Positions 18,932 to 28,281 are shown, counted from the first letter of the stretch. The stretch is 64,000 bases of DNA from an uncultured Clostridia bacterium (GCA_946407065.1 CAMJMQ010000002.1:119919-183918), one strand, 5' to 3'. The notes: a model not told the origin generated them from the sequence alone. Numbers and translations: made by a program.

Positions 18932-18962
18932 AGCGAGCTTTTGATGCTCGCTTTTCTTTTTG
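18932..18962 (+). terminator. Intrinsic terminator ending the fibre operon
   Basis: AGCGAGC and GCTCGCT form a 7-pair stem with a 7-base loop, followed by TTTCTTTTTG. It lies directly after the small TasA-like gene and separates it from the second signal peptidase. Confidence 0.85.
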
Positions 18963-19040
18963 TTCTGATCAAGCTGTTTTATGATTATGTGTTTAATGTC
19001 TGTTAGACAGCGTTTTGGCAATGTGTTTTTTGATTAGCTC

Positions 19041-19070
19041 TTGACTTATCGGGTTGAGCTATTTTATAAT
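19041..19070 (+). promoter_or_regulatory. Sigma-A promoter of second sipW
   Basis: TTGACT (19041-19046), an 18-base spacer and TATAAT (19065-19070). Transcription would start near 19077, about 20 bases before ATG 19098. Confidence 0.8.
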
Positions 19071-19097
19071 GAGGGTATAAAATTTGGGAGATGGATT

Positions 19098-19706
19098 ATG
19101 AAGAAAAAAAGAGGTCCTCGTAAGGTTGCCGGTATTGTTTCAACTGTTTTCTTGATAATTGTTATCGCTGTTGTTGTTCTCATTTTCATTACGAGGATAA
19201 CAGGACATGTTCCATCTGTATTTGGTTTTTCTGTCTTTCGTGTTCAGACAGACAGTATGACTCCGACACTGGAAGTCGGAGATGTGATAATTGATAAGAA
19301 AATAGCTCCCGAGGATATAAAAAAAGGTGATATTATTACATATGACTGTTTGAATGGTGAGTTAGCGGGTCAGACAATCACGCATAGAGTTGTGACGGAA
19401 CCTGAGTGTAGAAATGGTACATATTATTATCAAACGCAAGGCGATCGAGCGGATTCTCAGTTGGATGCTGTTATCAGTTATGATCAAGTAGAGGGCAAAT
19501 ATATAAAAAAGATTCCGTGGATGAATCATGTTTACAGCTTCTTTTTGTCTCCATATGGATTAATAACCTTTATCTTTATCATTCTGGTTCTTTTTGGTTA
19601 TGAGATGATAGCGCTTGTTGTATCATATAAATCTATTGATGAAAAAGACGATGATTATTATGAACCTAAGCCCAAAAAGCAAAGTAAAAAAAGAAAAAAG
19701 AAATAA
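19098..19706 (+). CDS. sipW: Second SipW-type signal peptidase I
   Basis: A 202-residue S26-family peptidase of the Ser/His/Asp type: RVQTDSMTPTLEVGD holds the nucleophile Ser, ITHRVVTE the His, and TQGDRADS the Asp. Transmembrane segments are near residues 13-33 and 155-175. The C-tail is short and ends in a run of Lys/Arg. TTG 19041 would extend the frame but is the -35 of the promoter, so ATG 19098 (GGGAG 7 bases upstream) is the start. The gene is visibly more AT-rich than its neighbours, has its own promoter, and lies against an IS3 remnant, so it may have been acquired separately. It differs from the first SipW by lacking the long acidic tail, which suggests separate substrates or timing. 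Confidence 0.88.
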   Translation: MKKKRGPRKVAGIVSTVFLIIVIAVVVLIFITRITGHVPSVFGFSVFRVQTDSMTPTLEVGDVIIDKKIAPEDIKKGDIITYDCLNGELAGQTITHRVVTEPECRNGTYYYQTQGDRADSQLDAVISYDQVEGKYIKKIPWMNHVYSFFLSPYGLITFIFIILVLFGYEMIALVVSYKSIDEKDDDYYEPKPKKQSKKRKKK

Positions 19707-19735
19707 AACCACGGACTGTCGTATCTAAATCGATG

Positions 19736-20065
19736 TGAACCGCCCCAAATTGTGTAGACGGTAAATAACAGCGTGCTATGGCAGAAATGAAAGATTAAGC
19801 AATATACTGACATCTCTTTTCAAGGGGTGTCAGTTTTGCTTTGTTTGAATACGACAGTTATTCCGGCAGTCAATATATTCTCCTGTTAGTTGACGAGCTT
19901 GCTCATGAGTTTTAAGTTTTACTCTATGAATACAATCAGTATAGAGGATAAGGTATCATAAATTGCGCATAATTCTTGGCAGTACCGTTTAGAGGATGAA
20001 AAAGGATCTTTCAGCTAAAGCATTGTTCTATGGTATCATTTACTGCTTTCTGAGAATTAATTATT
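19736..20065 (-). pseudogene. Decayed IS3-family (IS150-like) transposase orfB 3' end
   Basis: Read on the minus strand with several stops and frame changes, pieces of an IS3-family orfB C-terminus appear in order: SQKAVNDTIEQCFS and LKD (about 20056-20000), HEQARQLTGEYIDC (about 19910-19870), then NNCRIQTKQN*HPLKR. These match the family pattern SRKGxxxDNAxIEQFFSxLK ... EYIxxYNxxRIQxKxxxxP. The minus-strand end at 19736-19761 is a GGGGCGGTTCA-type terminal repeat. The 5' part and the other end are missing. A hairpin at 19806-19834, followed by TTTGC, lies within the remnant. This explains most of the 19707-20218 gap; no other gene was seen in it. Confidence 0.75.
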
Positions 20066-20115
20066 TGTGTCAAGCCATGCAGATAGGGCATACGGTTAAA
20101 ATCCTTTTACAATTC

Positions 20116-20144
20116 TTGCAATTCACCACAATTTGTGGTAAAAT
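20116..20144 (+). promoter_or_regulatory. Promoter of radC with palindromic operator
   Basis: TTGCAA (20116-20121), a 17-base spacer and TAAAAT (20139-20144). A second TATAAT lies at about 20149-20154. A perfect inverted repeat ACCACAA-T-TTGTGGT (20125-20139) fills the spacer and touches the -10, so a repressor could block the promoter. The palindrome does not resemble a LexA site. Confidence 0.55.
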
Positions 20145-20218
20145 CACTATATAATGGCTACATATAGGGTTTTGTATCACTACCCGGTAGTTTTCACTAC
20201 CAAAGAGGAGCATTGGTT

Positions 20219-20896
20219 ATGCAAAAAGCCGATCACAGCGGTCATCGTGCCCGTATGAAAAAGAAATTGATAGCGAACGGGATCGACTCTTTCGAGCCGC
20301 ATGAGGTGCTGGAGATCCTGCTCTATTACGCGATCCCTCAGCGCAACACCAATGATATCGCAAAGAACCTGATCGCGCGTTACGGCTCCCTGTCGGCGGT
20401 GCTGGACGCGTCGTTGGACAGCCTGAAGGATGCCGGGCTCACCGAGCATCAGGCGGTGTACCTCAAGCTCTTTCCCGGGGTGACCCGGCTGTACATGCTC
20501 GATAAGTACGAGAACCCCGACAAGACGCTCAACTTCGGCAACATCCCCGGCTTGATCCTGAACAAGTTCATCGGTTATGAAGAAACCGAGCACGTGTTTC
20601 TGCTTTTGATGGACAAAAAGGGGAAAGAGGTCTACAGCGGCATGATCGCGCACGGCGATTTCGATTCCGCGGGCATCTCCATCCGACAGATCGTCACCCT
20701 GGCGATCAACTACGGCGCCACCTCGGCGGTACTGGCGCACAGCCACCCCAGCGGCTTAGCGCTGCCGTCCAAGTCGGATGTACTGACCACGCGCTCGCTC
20801 AAAGAAGCCTTGAAGCTCGTCAACATCACCCTGCTCGATCACTTCATTGTCGCCGATCACGATTGTGTATCGATGGCGGAATCGGGCATTATATAA
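20219..20896 (+). CDS. radC: RadC-family JAB/MPN protein
   Basis: A 225-residue protein. ATG 20219 has AGAGGAG 8 bases upstream; the TTG at 20213 would be too close to it. The N-terminal part has a helix-hairpin-helix-like region (LEILLYYAIPQRNTNDIAKN, SLSAVLDASLDSLKDAGLT). The C-terminal part is the metal-binding JAMM domain, with Glu in the early strand and AHSHPSGLALPSKSDV as the His-x-His-x(7)-Ser-x(2)-Asp motif. The family was named for DNA repair, but its biochemical role is unsettled. It stands alone on its own promoter upstream of uvrB. Confidence 0.93.
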   Translation: MQKADHSGHRARMKKKLIANGIDSFEPHEVLEILLYYAIPQRNTNDIAKNLIARYGSLSAVLDASLDSLKDAGLTEHQAVYLKLFPGVTRLYMLDKYENPDKTLNFGNIPGLILNKFIGYEETEHVFLLLMDKKGKEVYSGMIAHGDFDSAGISIRQIVTLAINYGATSAVLAHSHPSGLALPSKSDVLTTRSLKEALKLVNITLLDHFIVADHDCVSMAESGII

Positions 20897-20928
20897 AATG
20901 ACGTCACGATCTTCTTGTGAGCCTTCCC

Positions 20929-21031
20929 TTGGCAAAGGCAGTGGCGCTTAGCCAATCGCAGACTTTGTCCGCTCTTGGAGCGCTGTTGCATGGGAGTTAT
21001 AAACCAAATCAAAGATTTGGATAACTCCTCA
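20929..21031 (+). repeat. Family C repeat
   Basis: Begins with TGGCGCTTAGCCAATC, then TCTTGGAGCGCTGTTGCATGG and the hairpin GGAGTTATAAACCAAATC-AAA-GATTTGGATAACTCC. It lies between radC and uvrB, followed by an ACACGCGTGT palindrome. Confidence 0.75.
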
Positions 21032-21121
21032 GAAGGTGTCAGCGGACACGCGTGTCTGCTGACGGATGAATTGTATGGATTGACCGACCAAAGAGAGAAT
21101 CGTTAAAAAGGAGGATGACGC

Positions 21122-23083
21122 ATGGAACATTTCAAACTCGTTTCTGAATATCAGCCCACGGGCGATCAGCCTGCCGCCATCCAAACCCTGGTGGACAGCA
21201 TCAAGGCAGGGCACAAGGAACAGACCCTGCTCGGCGTTACCGGCTCCGGCAAGACCTTCACCATGGCGAACATCATCGCGCAGGTGAACAAGCCGACGCT
21301 GGTGCTCGCCCACAATAAAACGCTCGCCGCACAGCTTTGCTCCGAGTTCAAGGAGTTCTTCCCCGAGAATGCGGTCGAGTATTTTGTCTCCTACTATGAC
21401 TACTACCAGCCTGAGGCGTACATTCCTCAGAGCGATACCTATATCGAAAAGGATTCCGCGATCAACGACGAGATCGATAAGCTGCGCCATAGCGCTACCT
21501 TGGCGCTGTCCGAGCGTCGTGACGTCATCATCGTCGCTTCGGTATCCTGTATCTATTCACTGGGCGACCCGATTGACTACCGCAACATGGTCATCTCCCT
21601 GCGCCCGGGGATGGAGAAAAGCCGTGACGATCTGATCCGCAAGCTGATCGAGCTGCAATATGAGCGCAACGACATTAACTTTGTGCGCGACAAGTTCCGC
21701 GTCAGGGGCGACATCGTCGAGATTTTCCCGGCGTCATCCTCCGACCGTGTGATCCGCGTCGAGTTCTTCGGTGACGAGATCGACCGTATCACCGAGATCA
21801 ATCCGCTCACCGGTGAGCTGATCGCTACCCTGCGCCATGCCGCCATCTATCCCGCGTCGCACTATATCGTCGACGGCGAGAAAATGGCGCGCGCCCTTGC
21901 GGAACTGGAACGCGAGCTGCAGGAGCGGCTGAAATATTTCCGTGAAAACGGTAAGCTGCTCGAAGCCCAGCGCATCGAACAGCGCACCCATTATGATATC
22001 GAAATGCTGCAGGAGATCGGCATGTGCCCCGGCGTAGAGAACTACTCACGCGTGCTGTCGGGCAGAGAACCGGGCTCGGCGCCGTTCACCCTGCTTGACT
22101 ACTTTCCGAAGGACTTTTTGCTTTTTGTGGACGAAAGCCATGTCACACTGCCGCAGGTGCGCGGTATGTACGGCGGCGATCACGCCCGCAAAAAGAGTCT
22201 GATCGACTACGGCTTCCGGCTGCCGTCCGCCTATGATAACCGTCCGCTGAACTTCGACGAGTTCTATGAGCGGCTCAATCAGGCGGTGTTTGTCAGCGCG
22301 ACGCCCGGCGATCTCGAGCTGGAGAAGAGCGCTGTCGTCGCGGAGCAGATCATCCGTCCCACGGGACTGCTCGACCCCGAGATCTCTGTCAGACCGACCG
22401 AGGGACAGCTTGACGATTTGATCTCCGAGATCAACATTCGCACCGAAAAGAGCCAGCGTATTCTGGTGACGACCCTCACCAAGAAGATGGCGGAGGATCT
22501 CACCGAGTACCTCGAGAGCATGGATATCAAGGTGCGCTACATGCACCACGACATCGACACCGTCAAGCGCATGGAGATCGTACGTGACCTGCGGCTGGGT
22601 AAGTTCGATGTACTGGTGGGCATCAACCTGCTCAGAGAAGGTCTGGATATCCCCGAGGTCAGCTTGGTGGCGATCCTCGACGCGGATAAGGAGGGCTTCC
22701 TGCGCTCCGAACGCTCGCTGATACAGACGGTCGGACGCGCCGCGCGAAATGCCGACGGCATGGTCATCATGTACGCCGACAGCGTGACCGATTCGATGAA
22801 GCGCACCATCGTCGAGACCAACCGCCGCCGCGGTATTCAGCAGAAGTATAACGAGGAGCACGGCATCACGCCGCAGACCATTGTCAAGAAGGTGGGCGAC
22901 ATCATCGAGATCTCTACCCATACGGATGACGAGATGGAGCTGGTCGGCAGACTTTCGCGCGAGCAGCGGCATGAGATGATCAAGCAGCTCACCAAAGAGA
23001 TGCAGGCGGCGTCCAAGCTGCTCGAATTCGAGCACGCGGCGTATCTGCGTGACCAGATCAAAAAGCTCAAAGGGCTGAAATAA
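21122..23083 (+). CDS. uvrB: Excinuclease ABC subunit B
   Basis: A 653-residue UvrB, the damage-verifying helicase of nucleotide excision repair that receives DNA from UvrA and recruits UvrC. Seen: Walker A GVTGSGKT (38-45), the damage-binding beta-hairpin [20 protein letters not shown] (about 93-112), the helicase DESH box, [28 protein letters not shown] (motif VI) and a C-terminal UVR motif (about 615-650). Length is normal for the family. AAAGGAGG lies 6-8 bases before the ATG. uvrA and uvrC are not in the window. Confidence 0.98.
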   Translation: MEHFKLVSEYQPTGDQPAAIQTLVDSIKAGHKEQTLLGVTGSGKTFTMANIIAQVNKPTLVLAHNKTLAAQLCSEFKEFFPENAVEYFVSYYDYYQPEAYIPQSDTYIEKDSAINDEIDKLRHSATLALSERRDVIIVASVSCIYSLGDPIDYRNMVISLRPGMEKSRDDLIRKLIELQYERNDINFVRDKFRVRGDIVEIFPASSSDRVIRVEFFGDEIDRITEINPLTGELIATLRHAAIYPASHYIVDGEKMARALAELERELQERLKYFRENGKLLEAQRIEQRTHYDIEMLQEIGMCPGVENYSRVLSGREPGSAPFTLLDYFPKDFLLFVDESHVTLPQVRGMYGGDHARKKSLIDYGFRLPSAYDNRPLNFDEFYERLNQAVFVSATPGDLELEKSAVVAEQIIRPTGLLDPEISVRPTEGQLDDLISEINIRTEKSQRILVTTLTKKMAEDLTEYLESMDIKVRYMHHDIDTVKRMEIVRDLRLGKFDVLVGINLLREGLDIPEVSLVAILDADKEGFLRSERSLIQTVGRAARNADGMVIMYADSVTDSMKRTIVETNRRRGIQQKYNEEHGITPQTIVKKVGDIIEISTHTDDEMELVGRLSREQRHEMIKQLTKEMQAASKLLEFEHAAYLRDQIKKLKGLK

Positions 23084-23084
23084 G

Positions 23085-23299
23085 TCTCCCTTTGGTAAAG
23101 GGATCGCGTGCGACGCGCTGTCACAAAAAAAGGCTCCCTTTGGTAAAGGGAGCTGTCGCCTAAAGGCGACTGAGGGATTGCATATTTGATCGAGCGTTAG
23201 CGAGATACCATTTTTATTTGGTCGGTCGCTTTGCTCCATTTTTACAATCCCTCCGAGCTCGCTTAACGCGAGCCCACCTCCCTTTACCAAAGGGAGGCA
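23085..23299. repeat. Cluster of family A repeats
   Basis: Three A palindromes (CTCCCTTTGGTAAAGGGA at about 23087 and 23133, and the inverted CTCCCTTTACCAAAGGGAG at about 23278). GTCGCCTAAAGGCGAC and GAGCTCGCTTAACGCGAGC hairpins accompany them. Confidence 0.75.
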
Positions 23300-23324
23300 T
23301 AACACAGAAACCAAGGTGAAAGAA

Positions 23325-25325
23325 ATGGCAAGAACCAAGAAAAAACCTGTCTACAGTAACGACGATATCAAGGTGCTCAAGGGCCCAGATCAGGTGCGAA
23401 AGCGCCCGGCGGTCATTTTCGGCTCCGACGGTATCGAGGGCTGTCAGCACAGTGTGTTTGAGATTCTCTCTAACTCCATCGACGAGGCGCGCGAGGGCTA
23501 CGGCAAAGAGATCGTCCTCACCGCCTACAACGACGGCTCGATCGAGATCGAAGACCACGGCCGCGGCATCCCCGTCGAGTACAACCAAAACGAAGAGAAA
23601 TATAACTGGGAGCTGTTGTTCTGCACGCTCTATGCGGGCGGCAAATACGACAACGACAACGGCGGCAACTACGAGTTCTCCCTCGGTCTCAACGGCTTGG
23701 GACTTTGCGCGACCCAGTTTGCGTCCGAGTACATGGACGCTGATATCAAGCGCGATCACAAGAAATACTCCCTGCATTTTGAAAAGGGTGAGAACGTCGG
23801 CGGTCTGCAATCCGTTGATTACAGCGGCAGAGATACCGGCTCCAAGATCCGTTGGAAGCCCGATCTCGAGGTGTTCACCGATATTAAGATGGATAAGGAG
23901 TTCTTCACCGAGATGCTCCGCCGTCAGGCGATCGTCAACCCCGGCGTCAAGTTCATCTTCCGTCAGCAGGCGGGGCGTTCCTTTGATGTGGAAGAATTCT
24001 TTTATGAGAACGGTATCGCCGACCATGTCAGCGAGCTGATCGGAGAGGATGGCTTCACCACCGTCCAGAGCTGGAGCGGTGAGCGTATGTGCCGCGACCG
24101 CGACGACAAGGACGAGTACAAGTGCAAGATCAACGTCGCTCTGGCGTTTTCCAATAAGGCCTCCGTCACCGAATACTACCACAACTCCTCATGGCTCGAG
24201 CACGGCGGCTCACCCGATAAAGCGGTGCGCAACGCCTTTGTCTATCAGATCGACAGCTATCTCAAAAGCAAGAGCATGTATAACAAGAACGAGAGCAAGA
24301 TCAAGTATGACGATGTAGCGGATTGTCTGGTGATCGTTATCTCTTCTTTCTCGTCCGTCACCTCTTACGCGAACCAGACCAAGCTCGCCATCACCAACAA
24401 GGGCATCCAGGACGCGATGACCGATTTTCTGAGAAAACAGCTCGAGGTCTATTTCATTGAGAATCCCCTCGAGGCGGACAAGATCGCTAATCAGGTGCTG
24501 GTCAACAAGCGTTCCCGCGAGAGTGCGGAAAAGACCCGCGTCACGATCAAAAAGAACCTCACCGCCAAGATCGATATTACCGCCAAGATCGCGAAGTTCA
24601 CCGATTGCCGTTCCAAGAACGTCGATGAGCGCGAACTGTTCATCGTAGAGGGCGACTCCGCAAAGGGTGCCTGCGTACAGGCGCGCAACCCCGATTTCCA
24701 GGCGATCATGCCGATCCGCGGCAAAATATTGAACTGTTTAAAGGTCGATTATGACCGCATCTTCAAGAGCGAGATCATCACCGATCTGATCAAGATCCTC
24801 GGCTGCGGCGTGCAGGTCGATACGGCAAAGACCAAGTCAAAGAAAAAGGATATCAACGCTTTTAACATCGACAATCTGCGTTGGAACAAGGTCATCATCT
24901 GTACCGATGCTGACGTGGACGGCTTCCATATCCGCACCATGCTGCTCACGATGATCTACCGCCTGACCCCCGATCTGATCAAGGAGGGTAAGGTCTATAT
25001 CGCGGAATCGCCGCTGTATGAGATCACAACGAAGGATAAGGTCTATTTTGCCTACACCGAGGCAGAAAAGGAAAAATATCTGAACGAGATCGGCAGCGCG
25101 AAATTCACGATCCAGCGCTCCAAGGGTCTGGGCGAGAATGAGCCCGACATGATGAGCCTGACCACTATGAACCCCGAGACCCGCCGCCTGATCAAGATCA
25201 TGCCCGATGACGTCGAGCGCACGGCGCAGATCTTTGATGTACTGCTGGGCGACAATTTGCAGGGACGCAAGGACTTCATCGTCGAATTCGGCGCGAATTA
25301 TACGGATAACTTAGATGTATCGTAA
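23325..25325 (+). CDS. Type IIA topoisomerase subunit B, divergent ParE/GyrB-like
   Basis: A 666-residue protein. ATG 23325 is used because AAGGTG, 7 bases upstream, is the ribosome site and overlaps GTG 23316. GHKL ATPase motifs are present: SNSIDEAREG, EDHGRGIP and SLGLNGLGLCATQF. The TOPRIM part has FIVEGDSAKGACVQARN, then MPIRGKILN and CTDADVDGFHIRTML, plus the QRSKGLGEN ending. The ATP lid differs from housekeeping GyrB: YAGGKYDNDNGGNYEFSLGL in place of HAGGKFxxxxYKVSGGLHG. The subunit partner follows 239 bases downstream. It is probably a second topoisomerase beside gyrase (topo IV-like or specialised). The exact name is uncertain. Confidence 0.88.
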   Translation: MARTKKKPVYSNDDIKVLKGPDQVRKRPAVIFGSDGIEGCQHSVFEILSNSIDEAREGYGKEIVLTAYNDGSIEIEDHGRGIPVEYNQNEEKYNWELLFCTLYAGGKYDNDNGGNYEFSLGLNGLGLCATQFASEYMDADIKRDHKKYSLHFEKGENVGGLQSVDYSGRDTGSKIRWKPDLEVFTDIKMDKEFFTEMLRRQAIVNPGVKFIFRQQAGRSFDVEEFFYENGIADHVSELIGEDGFTTVQSWSGERMCRDRDDKDEYKCKINVALAFSNKASVTEYYHNSSWLEHGGSPDKAVRNAFVYQIDSYLKSKSMYNKNESKIKYDDVADCLVIVISSFSSVTSYANQTKLAITNKGIQDAMTDFLRKQLEVYFIENPLEADKIANQVLVNKRSRESAEKTRVTIKKNLTAKIDITAKIAKFTDCRSKNVDERELFIVEGDSAKGACVQARNPDFQAIMPIRGKILNCLKVDYDRIFKSEIITDLIKILGCGVQVDTAKTKSKKKDINAFNIDNLRWNKVIICTDADVDGFHIRTMLLTMIYRLTPDLIKEGKVYIAESPLYEITTKDKVYFAYTEAEKEKYLNEIGSAKFTIQRSKGLGENEPDMMSLTTMNPETRRLIKIMPDDVERTAQIFDVLLGDNLQGRKDFIVEFGANYTDNLDVS

Positions 25326-25530
25326 GCCTTCCCCTTGAGGGGAAGGTGGGCGAATCACCGAATAAAGTGATTCGGTCGGATGAGGTGGCAACCTTTCCGA
25401 TTGATCAATATAAGAGATGGAGTGGAAGCGTTTTCACCTCATTCGTCATCCTTTGGATGACACCTTTTCCTTACAGGAACGGCAACCCTTTTGGTTTTGC
25501 CCATTTCCCCTAAAAGGGGAATCTCCGCAA
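25326..25530. repeat. Repeats between topoisomerase subunits
   Basis: CCTTCCCCTTGAGGGGAAGG (a 20-base palindrome-like A variant) with CGAATCACCGAATAAAGTGATTCG, then diverged, partly inverted copies (AAGGATGACACCTTTTCCTT, CCCCTAAAAGGGG). No coding sequence was recognised here. Confidence 0.65.
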
Positions 25531-25564
25531 GGGGGAGACTTAATAAGTTGCAAGGAATATTCAT

Positions 25565-27805
25565 ATGGCAAAGAAAAAACAAACAAAACAACCGAATATA
25601 AAACCGATCGCCAACGGCGTGATCGCCGGCGCGGGGGATATCGTCGAACAGCGCATCGCTTCGACCATTGAAGAGAACTTCATGCCCTACGCCATGAGCG
25701 TCATCATGTCGCGTGCGATCCCCGAGATCGACGGCTTCAAACCCTCGCACCGCAAGCTGCTCTATACCATGTATAAGATGGGCTTGCTCACCGGCGCGCG
25801 CACGAAGTCCGCGAACATCGTCGGCGCGACCATGAAGCTCAACCCCCACGGCGACAGTGCGATCTACGACACGATGGTGCGCCTGAGCCGCGGCTATGAA
25901 GCGCTGCTGCACCCTTATGTCGACAGCAAGGGTAACTTCGGTAAGTTCTACTCGCGCGATATGGCGTGGGCGGCTTCCCGTTATACCGAGGCAAAGCTTG
26001 ACCCCATCTGTAACGAGCTGTTCAAGGATATCGACAAGGACACCGTCGATTTCGTCGATAACTACGATAATACCATGAAGGAGCCGACCCTCCTGCCCGC
26101 GTCATTCCCCTCCGTGCTGGTCAACGCCAACACCGGTATTGCGGTCGGCATGGCGTCCAACATCTGCTCCTTCAATCTGCGTGAGATCTGCGAGACGACT
26201 GCCGCCTTGATCCGTGACAAGGATCACGACATCATCTCGACCCTGCCCGCACCCGATTTTTCGGGCGGGGCGCAGATCATCTATAATGAGGAGTCGATCC
26301 GCGAGGTCTACCGCACGGGTCGCGGCTCCATCAAGGTGCGTTCGATCTACGAATACGACAAAAAGCAGAACTGCATCGACATCACCCACATCCCTCCGAC
26401 CACGACCACCGAGGTCATCATCGAGAAGGTCATCGACCTTGTCAAGAACGGCAAGATCAAGGAGATCTCCGATATCCGTGACGAGACGGGTCTCGACGGC
26501 ATGAAGATCACCATTGACTTAAAGCGCGGTACCGACCCCGATAAGCTGATGCTCAGGCTCTACAAGATGACCACCCTCGAGGACAGCTTCTCCTGCAACT
26601 TCAACGTGCTGATCGGCGGCGTGCCGATGACGCTGGGAGTAGGGGAGATACTGAACGAGTGGATCGCCTTCCGCGTCGAATGTATCCGCCGCCGCACCTT
26701 CTTCGACCTCAATAAAAAGAAGGACAAGCTCCATCTGCTCGAGGGCTTGAAGCTCATCCTGCTGGATATCGACAAGGCGATCAAGATCGTGCGCGAGACC
26801 GAGGAAGAGGCTGAGGTCGTCCCCAACCTGATGATCGGCTTCGGCATCGACAAGATCCAGGCGGAGTATGTCGCCGAGATCAAGCTCCGTCATCTCAACC
26901 GCGAGTACATCTTAAAGCGCACCGCCGAGATCGAACAGCTCATCAAGGATATCGAAGAGCTCGAGGCGATCCTCAACTCCAAGGCGCGCGTCAAGACCAT
27001 CATCGTCAAGGAGCTAAAAGCGGTAGCGGATAAATACGGCAAGGAGCGGCTCTGTCCCTTGCTCCATGTGGACGATCTGCCTGCAGACGTCAGTTTGGAA
27101 GAGGAGATCCCCGATTATCCCGTGCATCTGTTCTTCACCAAAGAGGGCTATTTCAAGAAGATCACGCCGCAGTCCCTGCGCATGAGCGGCGAGCAAAAGC
27201 TCAAGGAGAACGACGAGATCGTCTATACCACCGAGACCACCAACAACACCGACCTGCTGTTCTTCACCGACCGCTGTCAGGTCTACAAGACCAAGGTCAG
27301 CGAGATCGCCGACACCAAGGCGAGCGCCTTCGGTGAGTTCATCCCCGCGCGGCTCGGAATGGACGAGGGCGAGAAAGCGGTGTTTGTCTTAAAGACCAAG
27401 GACTACAGCGGCTATCTGCTTTTCGCTTTTGAAAACGGAAAAATCGCCAAGGTGCCGCTCTCGGCATATGAGACCAAGACCAACCGCAAGAAGCTGATCA
27501 ACGCCTATTCCGATAAAGCGCCCCTAGCCGGCATCGACTTCACCAAAACCGACCGCGAATTCCTGCTCACCTCGTCCAACGGACGCATGCTGCTCTTCCA
27601 CAGCGGCGCGATCGCTGCCAAGACGACTAAGAACACCCAGGGCGTAGCGGTCATGAAGCTGAGAAAGGGTCACCGCGTGATGGCGATCGAGCCGTATGCG
27701 GAGGGCAGATTCAGTAAACCTTCGCGCTACCGCACCCGCACCCTCCCCGCGGCAGGCGCCTTGCCCTCAGCGGAGGATGAAGCCCAGCAGCTTTCCCTTA
27801 TCTGA
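25565..27805 (+). CDS. Type IIA topoisomerase subunit A, divergent ParC/GyrA-like
   Basis: A 746-residue protein. It has YAMSVIMSRAIPEIDGFKPS, HRKLLYTMYKMG, and the catalytic Tyr140 in AASRYTEAKL, which forms the covalent DNA link. The region before that Tyr is unusual: GNFGKFYSRDMAWAASRY where gyrase/topo IV have GNFGSxDGDxPAAMRY. The winged-helix, tower and coiled-coil gate parts (about 360-490) are present. The C-terminal domain (about 500-720) has beta-pinwheel-like blades such as YFKKITPQSLRMSG and MLLFHSGAIAAKTTKNTQGV, but no clear GyrA box was seen. It forms a pair with the upstream subunit B. It is probably a relaxing or decatenating enzyme rather than gyrase. Confidence 0.88.
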   Translation: MAKKKQTKQPNIKPIANGVIAGAGDIVEQRIASTIEENFMPYAMSVIMSRAIPEIDGFKPSHRKLLYTMYKMGLLTGARTKSANIVGATMKLNPHGDSAIYDTMVRLSRGYEALLHPYVDSKGNFGKFYSRDMAWAASRYTEAKLDPICNELFKDIDKDTVDFVDNYDNTMKEPTLLPASFPSVLVNANTGIAVGMASNICSFNLREICETTAALIRDKDHDIISTLPAPDFSGGAQIIYNEESIREVYRTGRGSIKVRSIYEYDKKQNCIDITHIPPTTTTEVIIEKVIDLVKNGKIKEISDIRDETGLDGMKITIDLKRGTDPDKLMLRLYKMTTLEDSFSCNFNVLIGGVPMTLGVGEILNEWIAFRVECIRRRTFFDLNKKKDKLHLLEGLKLILLDIDKAIKIVRETEEEAEVVPNLMIGFGIDKIQAEYVAEIKLRHLNREYILKRTAEIEQLIKDIEELEAILNSKARVKTIIVKELKAVADKYGKERLCPLLHVDDLPADVSLEEEIPDYPVHLFFTKEGYFKKITPQSLRMSGEQKLKENDEIVYTTETTNNTDLLFFTDRCQVYKTKVSEIADTKASAFGEFIPARLGMDEGEKAVFVLKTKDYSGYLLFAFENGKIAKVPLSAYETKTNRKKLINAYSDKAPLAGIDFTKTDREFLLTSSNGRMLLFHSGAIAAKTTKNTQGVAVMKLRKGHRVMAIEPYAEGRFSKPSRYRTRTLPAAGALPSAEDEAQQLSLI

Positions 27806-27860
27806 CGGTGAATAGAAGTACGATTTTGTGTTGCGGAACAGGTTTAAGGGAGTTATTATG

Positions 27861-28235
27861 TAGGGGAGGGGCTTGCTCCTCCCGAGACCCTTCCGATACA
27901 TGCTCCCAAACGCGGAGCATATGAAACATCTACCGTAGGGGAGGGGCTTGAGGAGTTGTCCAAATCTATGATTTGGCGTACAACTCCCATGCAACAGCGC
28001 TCCATCGTCGTCGCTCGCTTTACTCGGTAGGCATATCCGGTTGGTATGCCTTGACCTCGCATTGCGGCTCCTCCTCTCCCCATAACTCGGGGAGTTATGG
28101 GGACCCTGTGTTCGTGATTGGCTAAGCGCCACTGCCGCTCCTCCCGAGACCTATCCCATATATACCACCCAAACGCGAAGCAGATGGATCGTTTCCTGTA
28201 GGGTACGGCGCTTGCGACGTACCGAAGGGTTTCCG
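27861..28235. repeat. Mosaic of D, C and E repeats
   Basis: GTAGGGGAGGGGCTTGCTCC (27861), GTAGGGGAGGGGCTTGAGG running into a C hairpin (27936-27992), a perfect hairpin TCCCCATAACTC-GGG-GAGTTATGGGGA (about 28077-28103), AGCGCCACTGCCGCTCC, and GTAGGGTACGGCGC...GACGTACC (28198-28224). It fills most of the 27806-28367 gap. No gene was seen. Confidence 0.7.
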
Positions 28236-28281
28236 ACAAATGCTGCTTTTCAACAAATTTTTGGATTCCTCAAAAAAACAC

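Noticed and set aside
19041..19097. TTG start giving a longer second signal peptidase
   Set aside because: The TTG is part of the TTGACT -35 box and the extension would include the promoter.
19806..19840. Independent terminator for the second sipW
   Set aside because: The hairpin falls in the transposase remnant 100 bases after the stop. It may act as one, but its sequence is explained by the remnant, so it was not listed as a gene-specific terminator.
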